Below, in pieces: positions 51,455-61,654 of a stretch of DNA of 64,000 bases; within the stretch, counting starts at the first letter, position 1, and each line of letters opens with the position of its first letter. The position numbers and the translations under genes were made by a program. Source of the stretch: Ptiloglossa arizonensis (lineage: Eukaryota > Arthropoda > Insecta > Hymenoptera > Colletidae). The stretch is from the NCBI RefSeq assembly GCF_051014685.1, contig NW_027478774.1:248001-312000 (forward strand), read 5' to 3'. The notes under the pieces are model-generated. The model made no database searches. It was given only the letters and a program-made list of their open reading frames with translations, and was not told where the DNA came from.

Positions 51455-54400
51455 ATCCGTTCGCGAGATATGGCAGTTTGGAGGTAAGAAACGCTTGATA
51501 AACTCAAAATTTTCGCATTTCTGATGCTCGAAACGAGTAACTAGAACGGCATAGGGGAAAAGTACGCATACCGTTGTAATCGGGCGAGTTTCTACTTGCA
51601 CCTGCAACAGAAATTTTGCGGATTGGTCGATCCGTTCGCGAGATATGGCAGTTTGGAAGTAAGAAACGCTTGAGAAACTCAAAATTTTCGCAGTTCTGAT
51701 GCTCGAAACGAATAACTAGAACGGCCTAGGGGAAAAGTGCGCATACCGTTGTAATAGGGCGAGTTTCTACTTTCAGATGCAACAGAAATTTTGCGGATTG
51801 ATCAATCCGTTCGCGAGATATGGCAGTTTGGATATAAGAAACGCTTGAGAAACTGAAAATTTGCGCAGTTCTGATGCTCGGAACGAAATAACTAGAACTG
51901 CCTAGGGGAATAGTACCCACACCGTTTTAATCGGGCGAGTTTCTACTTTCAGATGCAACAGAAATTTTGCGGATTGGTCAATCCGTTCGCGAGATATGGC
52001 AGTTTGGAGGTAAGAAACGCTTGAGAAACTCAAAATTTGCGCAGTTCTGATGCTCGAAACGAATAACTAGAACGGCCTAGGGGAAAAGTACGCATACCGT
52101 TGTAATCGGGCGAGATTCTACTTGCACATGCAACTGAAATTTTGCGGATTGGTCGATCCGTTCGCGAGATATGGCAGTTTGGAAGTAAGAAACGCTTGAG
52201 AAACTCAAAATTTTCGCAGTTCTGATGCTCGAAACGAATAACTAGAACGGCCTAGGGGAAAAGTACGCATACCGTTGTAATCGGGCGAGTTTCTACTTGC
52301 ACATGCAACAGAAATTTTGCGGATTGATCAATCCGTTCGCGAGATATGGCAGTTTGGATGTAAGAAACGCTTGAGAAACTCAAAATTTGCGCAGTTCTGA
52401 TGCTCGGAACGAAATAACTAGAACGGCCTAGGGGAAAAGTACGCATACCGTTGTAATCGGGCGAGATTCTACTTGCACATGCAACAGAAATTTTGCGGAT
52501 TGATCAATCCGTTCGCGAGATATGGCAGTTTGGAAATAAGAAACGCTTGATAAACTCAAAAGTTTCGCAGTTCTGATGCTAGAAACGAGTAACTAGAACG
52601 GCATAGGGGAAAAGTACGCATACCGTTGTAATCGGGCGAGTTTCTACTTTCAGATGCAACAGAAATTTTGCGGATTGGTCAATCCGTTCGCGAGATATGG
52701 CAGTTTGGAGGTAAGAAACGCTTGAGAAACCCAAAATTTTCGCAGTTCTGATGCTCGAAACGAGTAACTAGAACGGCCTAGGGGAATAGTGCGCACACCG
52801 TTGTAATCGGGCGAGTTTCTACTTTCAGACGCAACAGAAATTTTGCGGATTGGTCAATCCGTTCGCGAGATATGGCAGTTTGGAGGTAAGAAACGCTTGA
52901 TAAACTCAAAATTTTCGCAGTTCTGATGCTCGACACGAATAACTAGAACGGCCTAGGGGAAAAGTGCGCATACCGTTGTAATCGGGCGAGCTTCTACTTT
53001 CAGATGCATCAGAAATTTTGCGGATTGATCAATCCGTTCGCGAGATATGGTAGTTTGGAAATAAGAAACGCTTGAGAAACTTAAAATTTTCGCAGTTCTG
53101 ATGCTCGAAACGAATAACTAGAACCGCCTAGGGGAAAAGTGCGCATACCGTTGTAATCGGGCGAGTTTCTACTTTCAGATGCCACAGAAATTTTGCGGAT
53201 TGATCAATCCGTTCGCGAGATATGGCAGTTTGGAAATAAGAAACGCTTGATAAACTCAAAATTTTCCCAGTTCTGATGCTCGAAACGAGTAACTAGAACG
53301 GCATAGGGGAAAAGTACGCATACCGTTGTAATCGGGCGAGTTTCTACTTTCAGATGCAACAGAAATTTTGCGGATTGATCAATCCGTTCGCGAGATATGG
53401 CAGTTTGGAGGTAAGAAACGCTTGAGAAACTCAAAATTTTCGCAGTTCTGATGCTCGAAACGAATAACTAGAACGGCCTAGGGGAAAAGTACGCATACCG
53501 TTGTAATCGGGCGAGTTTCTACTTGCACATGCAACTGAAATTTTGCGGATTGGTCGATCCGTTCGCGAGATATGGCAGTTTGGAGGTAAGAAACGCTTGA
53601 GAAACTCAAAATTTTCGCAGTTCTGATGCGCGGAACGAAATAACTAGAACGGCCTAGGGGAATAGTACGCACACCGTTTTAATCGGGCGAGTTTCTACTT
53701 TCAGATGCAACAGAAATTTTGCGGATTGCTCAATCCGTTCGCGAGATATGGCAGTTTGGAGGTCAGAAACGCTTGAGAAACTCAAAATTTGCGCAGTTCT
53801 GATGCTCGAAACGAATAACTAGAACGGCCTAGGGGAAAAGTACGCATACCGTTGTAATCGGGCGAGATTCTACTTGCACATGCAACTGAAATTTTGCGGA
53901 TTGGTCGATCCGTTCGCGAGATATGGCAGTTTGGAAGTAAGAAACGCTTGAGAAACTCAAAATTTTCGCAGTTCTGATGCGCGGAACGAAATAACTAGAA
54001 CGGCCTAGGGGAATAGTACGCACACCGTTTTAATCGGGCGAGTTTCTACTTTCAGATGCAACAGAAATTTTGCGGATTGCTCAATCCGTTCGCGAGATAT
54101 GGCAGTTTGGAGGTCAGAAACGCTTGAGAAACTCAAAATTTGCGCAGTTCTGATGCTCGAAACGAGTAACTAGAACGGCATAGGGGAAAAGTACGCATAC
54201 CGTTGTAATCGGGCGAGTTTCTACTTGCACCTGCAACAGAAATTTTGCGGATTGGTCGATCCGTTCGCGAGATATGGCAGTTTGGAGGTAAGAAACGCTT
54301 GAGAAACTCAAAATTTGCGCAGTTCTGATGCTCGACACGAATAACTAGCACGGCCTAGGGGAAATGTGCGCATACCGTTGTAATCGGGCGAGTTTCTACT

Positions 54401-57400
54401 TTCGGATGCAACAGAAATTTTGCGAATCGGTCAATCCGTTCGCGAGATATGGCAGTTTGGATGTAAGAAACGCTTGAGAAACTCAAAACTTTCGCAGTTC
54501 TGATGCTCGAAACGAATAACTGGAACGGCCTAGGGGAAAACTACACATACCGTTGTAATCGGGCGAGTTTCTACTTTCAGATGCTACAGAAATTTTGCGG
54601 ATTGGTCAATCCGTTCGCGAGATATGGCAGTTTGGATGTAAGAAACGCTTGAGAAACTCAAAATTTTCGCCGTTCTGATGCTCGAAACGAATAACTAGAA
54701 CGGCCTAGGGGAAAAGTACGCATATCGTTGTAATCGGGCGAGTTTCTACTTTCAGATGCAACAGAAATTTTGCGGATTGGTCAATCCGTTCGCGAGATAT
54801 GGCAGTTTGGATGTAAGAAACGCTTGAGAAACTCAAAATTTGCGCAGTTCTGATGCTCGAAACGAATAACTAGAACGGCCTAGGGGAAAAGTGCGCATAC
54901 CGTTGTAATCGGGCGAGTTTCTACTTTCAGATGCAACAGAAATTTTGCGTATTGATCAATCCGTTCGCGAGATATGGCAGTTTGGAGCTAAGAAACGCTT
55001 GAGAAACTCAAAATTTTCGCAGTTCTGATGCTCGAAACGAGTAACTAGAACGGCATAGGGGAAAAGTACGCATACCGTTGTAATCGGGCGAGTTTCTACT
55101 TTCAGATGCAACAGAAATTTTGCGGATTGGTCAATCCTTTCGCGAGATATGGCAGTTTGGATGTAAGAAACGCTTGAGAAACTCAAAATTTTCGCAGTTC
55201 TGATGCTCGACACGAATAACTAGAACGGCCTAGGGGAAAAGTGCGCATACCGTTGTAATAGGGCGAGTTTCTACTTTCAGATGCAACAGAAATTTTGCGG
55301 ATTGATCAATCCGTTCGCGAGATATGGCAGTTTGGATATAAGAAACGCTTGAGAAACTCAAAATTTGCGCAGTTCTGATGCTCGGAACGAAATAACTAGA
55401 ACGGCCTAGGGGAAAAGTACGCATACCGTTGTAATCGGGCGAGATTCTACTTGCACATGCAACAGAAATTTTGGGGATTGATCAATCCGTTCGCGAGATA
55501 TGGCAGTTTGGATATAAGAAACGCTTGATAAACTCAAAATTTTCGCAGTTCTGATGCTCGAAACGAGTAACTAGAACGGCATAGGGGAAAAGTACGCATA
55601 CCGTTGTAATCGGGCGAGTTTCTACTTTCAGATGCAACAGAAATTTTGCGGATTGGTCAATCCGTTCGCGAGATATGGCAGTTTGGAGGTAAGAAACGCT
55701 TGAGAAACTCAACATTTTCGCAGTTCCGATGCTCGAAACGAGTAACTAGAACGGCCTAGGGGAATAGTACGCACACCGTTGTAATCGGGCGAGTTTCTAC
55801 TTTCAGACGCAACAGAAATTTTGCGGATTGGTCAATCCGTTCGCGAGATATGGCAGTTTGGAGGTAAGAAACGCTTGATAAACTCAAAATTTTCGCATTT
55901 CTGATGCTCGAAACGAGTAACTAGAACGGCCTAGGGGAATAGTACGCACACCGTTGTAATCGGGCGAGTTTCTACTTGCACCTGCAACAGAAATTTTGCG
56001 GATTGGTCGATCCGTTCGCGAGATATGGCAGTTTGGAGGTAAGAAACGCTTGAGAAACTCAAAATTTGCGCAGTTCTGATGCTCGACACGAATAACTAGC
56101 ACGGCCTAGGGGAAATGTGCGCATACCGTTGTAATCGGGCGAGTTTCTACTTTCGGATGCAACAGAAATTTTGCGAATCGGTCAATCCGTTCGCGAGATA
56201 TGGCAGTTTGGATGTAAGAAACGCTTGAGAAACTCAAAACTTTCGCAGTTCTGATGCTCGAAACGAATAACTGGAACGGCCTAGGGGAAAACTACACATA
56301 CCGTTGTAATCGGGCGAGTTTCTACTTTCAGATGCTACAGAAATTTTGCGGATTGGTCAATCCGTTCGCGAGATATGGCAGTTTGGATGTAAGAAACGCT
56401 TGAGAAACTCAAAATTTTCGCCGTTCTGATGCTCGAAACGAATAACTAGAACGGCCTAGGGGAAAAGTACGCATATCGTTGTAATCGGGCGAGTTTCTAC
56501 TTTCAGATGCAACAGAAATTTTGCGGATTGGTCAATCCGTTCGCGAGATATGGCAGTTTGGATGTAAGAAACGCTTGAGAAACTCAAAATTTGCGCAGTT
56601 CTGATGCTCGAAACGAATAACTAGAACGGCCTAGGGGAAAAGTGCGCATACCGTTGTAATCGGGCGAGTTTCTACTTTCAGATGCAACAGAAATTTTGCG
56701 TATTGATCAATCCGTTCGCGAGATATGGCAGTTTGGAGCTAAGAAACGCTTGAGAAACTCAAAATTTTCGCAGTTCTGATGCTCGAAACGAGTAACTAGA
56801 ACGGCATAGGGGAAAAGTACGCATACCGTTGTAATCGGGCGAGTTTCTACTTTCAGATGCAACAGAAATTTTGCGGATTGGTCAATCCGTTCGCGAGATA
56901 TGGCAGTTTGGATGTAAGAAACGCTTGAGAAACTCAAAATTTTCGCAGTTCTGATGCTCGACACGAATAACTAGAACGGCCTAGGGGAAAAGTGCGCATA
57001 CCGTTGTAATAGGGCGAGTTTCTACTTTCAGATGCAACAGAAATTTTGCGGATTGATCAATCCGTTCGCGAGATATGGCAGTTTGGATATAAGAAACGCT
57101 TGAGAAACTCAAAATTTGCGCAGTTCTGATGCTCGGAACGAAATAACTAGAACGGCCTAAGGGAAAAGTACGCATACTGTTGTAATCGGGCGAGATTCTA
57201 CTTGCACATGCAACAGAAATTTTGCGGATTGATCAATCCGTTCGCGAGATATGGCAGTTTGGAAATAAGAAACGCTTGATAAACTCAAAATTTTCGCAGT
57301 TCTGATGCTCGAAACGAGTAACTAGAACGGCATAGGGGAAAGGTACGCATACCGTTGTAATCGGGCGAGTTTCTACTTTCAGATGCAACAGAAATTTTGC

Positions 57401-60400
57401 GGATTGGTCAATCCGTTCGCGAGATATGGCAGTTTGGAGGTAAGAAACGCTTGAGAAACTCAAAATTTTCGCAGTTCTGATGCTCGAAACGAGTAACTAG
57501 AACGGCCTAGGGGAATAGTACGCACACCGTTGTAATCGGGCGAGTTTCTACTTTCAGACGCAACAGAAATTTTGCGGATTGGTCAATCCGTTCGCGAGAT
57601 ATGGCAGTTTGGAGGTAAGAAACGCTTGATAAACTCAAAATTTTCGCATTTCTGATGCTCGAAACGAGTAACTAGAACGGCATAGGGGAAAAGTACGCAT
57701 ACCGTTGTAATCGGGCGAGTTTCTACTTGCACCTGCAACAGAAATTTTGCGGATTGGTCGATCCGTTCGCGAGATATGGCAGTTTGGAAGTAAGAAACGC
57801 TTGAGAAACTCAAAATTTTCGCAGTTCTGATGCTCGAAACGAATAACTAGAACGGCCTAGGGGAAAAGTGCGCATACCGTTGTAATAGGGCGAGTTTCTA
57901 CTTTCAGATGCAACAGAAATTTTGCGGATTGATCAATCCGTTCGCGAGATATGGCAGTTTGGATATAAGAAACGCTTGAGAAACTGAAAATTTGCGCAGT
58001 TCTGATGCTCGGAACGAAATAACTAGAACTGCCTAGGGGAATAGTACCCACACCGTTTTAATCGGGCGAGTTTCTACTTTCAGATGCAACAGAAATTTTG
58101 CGGATTGGTCAATCCGTTCGCGAGATATGGCAGTTTGGAGGTAAGAAACGCTTGAGAAACTCAAAATTTGCGCAGTTCTGATGCTCGAAACGAATAACTA
58201 GAACGGCCTAGGGGAAAAGTACGCATACCGTTGTAATCGGGCGAGATTCTACTTGCACATGCAACTGAAATTTTGCGGATTGGTCGATCCGTTCGCGAGA
58301 TATGGCAGTTTGGAAGTAAGAAACGCTTGAGAAACTCAAAATTTTCGCAGTTCTGATGCTCGAAACGAATAACTAGAACGGCCTAGGGGAAAAGTACGCA
58401 TACCGTTGTAATCGGGCGAGTTTCTACTTGCACATGCAACAGAAATTTTGCGGATTGATCAATCCGTTCGCGAGATATGGCAGTTTGGATGTAAGAAACG
58501 CTTGAGAAACTCAAAATTTGCGCAGTTCTGATGCTCGGAACGAAATAACTAGAACGGCCTAGGGGAAAAGTACGCATACCGTTGTAATCGGGCGAGATTC
58601 TACTTGCACATGCAACAGAAATTTTGCGGATTGATCAATCCGTTCGCGAGATATGGCAGTTTGGAAATAAGAAACGCTTGATAAACTCAAAAGTTTCGCA
58701 GTTCTGATGCTAGAAACGAGTAACTAGAACGGCATAGGGGAAAAGTACGCATACCGTTGTAATCGGGCGAGTTTCTACTTTCAGATGCAACAGAAATTTT
58801 GCGGATTGGTCAATCCGTTCGCGAGATATGGCAGTTTGGAGGTAAGAAACGCTTGAGAAACCCAAAATTTTCGCAGTTCTGATGCTCGAAACGAGTAACT
58901 AGAACGGCCTAGGGGAATAGTGCGCACACCGTTGTAATCGGGCGAGTTTCTACTTTCAGACGCAACAGAAATTTTGCGGATTGGTCAATCCGTTCGCGAG
59001 ATATGGCAGTTTGGAGGTAAGAAACGCTTGATAAACTCAAAATTTTCGCAGTTCTGATGCTCGACACGAATAACTAGAACGGCCTAGGGGAAAAGTGCGC
59101 ATACCGTTGTAATCGGGCGAGCTTCTACTTTCAGATGCATCAGAAATTTTGCGGATTGATCAATCCGTTCGCGAGATATGGTAGTTTGGAAATAAGAAAC
59201 GCTTGAGAAACTTAAAATTTTCGCAGTTCTGATGCTCGAAACGAATAACTAGAACCGCCTAGGGGAAAAGTGCGCATACCGTTGTAATCGGGCGAGTTTC
59301 TACTTTCAGATGCCACAGAAATTTTGCGGATTGATCAATCCGTTCGCGAGATATGGCAGTTTGGAAATAAGAAACGCTTGATAAACTCAAAATTTTCCCA
59401 GTTCTGATGCTCGAAACGAGTAACTAGAACGGCATAGGGGAAAAGTACGCATACCGTTGTAATCGGGCGAGTTTCTACTTTCAGATGCAACAGAAATTTT
59501 GCGGATTGATCAATCCGTTCGCGAGATATGGCAGTTTGGAGGTAAGAAACGCTTGAGAAACTCAAAATTTTCGCAGTTCTGATGCTCGAAACGAATAACT
59601 AGAACGGCCTAGGGGAAAAGTACGCATACCGTTGTAATCGGGCGAGTTTCTACTTGCACATGCAACTGAAATTTTGCGGATTGGTCGATCCGTTCGCGAG
59701 ATATGGCAGTTTGGAGGTAAGAAACGCTTGAGAAACTCAAAATTTTCGCAGTTCTGATGCGCGGAACGAAATAACTAGAACGGCCTAGGGGAATAGTACG
59801 CACACCGTTTTAATCGGGCGAGTTTCTACTTTCAGATGCAACAGAAATTTTGCGGATTGCTCAATCCGTTCGCGAGATATGGCAGTTTGGAGGTCAGAAA
59901 CGCTTGAGAAACTCAAAATTTGCGCAGTTCTGATGCTCGAAACGAATAACTAGAACGGCCTAGGGGAAAAGTACGCATACCGTTGTAATCGGGCGAGATT
60001 CTACTTGCACATGCAACTGAAATTTTGCGGATTGGTCGATCCGTTCGCGAGATATGGCAGTTTGGAAGTAAGAAACGCTTGAGAAACTCAAAATTTTCGC
60101 AGTTCTGATGCGCGGAACGAAATAACTAGAACGGCCTAGGGGAATAGTACGCACACCGTTTTAATCGGGCGAGTTTCTACTTTCAGATGCAACAGAAATT
60201 TTGCGGATTGCTCAATCCGTTCGCGAGATATGGCAGTTTGGAGGTCAGAAACGCTTGAGAAACTCAAAATTTGCGCAGTTCTGATGCTCGAAACGAGTAA
60301 CTAGAACGGCATAGGGGAAAAGTACGCATACCGTTGTAATCGGGCGAGTTTCTACTTGCACCTGCAACAGAAATTTTGCGGATTGGTCGATCCGTTCGCG

Positions 60401-61538
60401 AGATATGGCAGTTTGGAGGTAAGAAACGCTTGAGAAACTCAAAATTTGCGCAGTTCTGATGCTCGACACGAATAACTAGCACGGCCTAGGGGAAATGTGC
60501 GCATACCGTTGTAATCGGGCGAGTTTCTACTTTCGGATGCAACAGAAATTTTGCGAATCGGTCAATCCGTTCGCGAGATATGGCAGTTTGGATGTAAGAA
60601 ACGCTTGAGAAACTCAAAACTTTCGCAGTTCTGATGCTCGAAACGAATAACTGGAACGGCCTAGGGGAAAACTACACATACCGTTGTAATCGGGCGAGTT
60701 TCTACTTTCAGATGCTACAGAAATTTTGCGGATTGGTCAATCCGTTCGCGAGATATGGCAGTTTGGATGTAAGAAACGCTTGAGAAACTCAAAATTTTCG
60801 CCGTTCTGATGCTCGAAACGAATAACTAGAACGGCCTAGGGGAAAAGTACGCATATCGTTGTAATCGGGCGAGTTTCTACTTTCAGATGCAACAGAAATT
60901 TTGCGGATTGGTCAATCCGTTCGCGAGATATGGCAGTTTGGATGTAAGAAACGCTTGAGAAACTCAAAATTTGCGCAGTTCTGATGCTCGAAACGAATAA
61001 CTAGAACGGCCTAGGGGAAAAGTGCGCATACCGTTGTAATCGGGCGAGTTTCTACTTTCAGATGCAACAGAAATTTTGCGTATTGATCAATCCGTTCGCG
61101 AGATATGGCAGTTTGGAGCTAAGAAACGCTTGAGAAACTCAAAATTTTCGCAGTTCTGATGCTCGAAACGAGTAACTAGAACGGCATAGGGGAAAAGTAC
61201 GCATACCGTTGTAATCGGGCGAGTTTCTACTTTCAGATGCAACAGAAATTTTGCGGATTGGTCAATCCGTTCGCGAGATATGGCAGTTTGGATGTAAGAA
61301 ACGCTTGAGAAACTCAAAATTTTCGCAGTTCTGATGCTCGACACGAATAACTAGAACGGCCTAGGGGAAAAGTGCGCATACCGTTGTAATAGGGCGAGTA
61401 TCTACTTTCAGATGCAACAGAAATTTTGCGGATTGATCAATCCGTTCGCGAGATATGGCAGTTTGGATATAAGAAACGCTTGAGAAACTCAAAATTTGCG
61501 CAGTTCTGATGCTCGGAACGAAATAACTAGAACGGCCT
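49175..61538. repeat. 35-monomer (6131 bp) HOR, two near-identical tandem copies
   Basis: Bases 49175-55407 align with 55306-61538 at 6131 bp. By eye I find about four substitutions in 6.2 kb (49243, about 51334, about 55138 and about 55269). The marker ggagctaag lies at 50605, 54985, 56736 and 61116, so each 35-mer is a 25-mer (4380 bp) plus a 10-mer (1751 bp) that share a start. Six 176-bp monomers per unit explain the 6131-bp length (35 x 175 + 6). It is the longest and least diverged repeat in the window. Confidence 0.92.
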
Positions 61539-61654
61539 AAGGGAAAAGTACGCATACCGTTGTAATCGGGCGAGATTCTACTTGCACATGCAACAGAAAT
61601 TTTGCGGATTGATCAATCCGTTCGCGAGATATGGCAGTTTGGAAATAAGAAACG

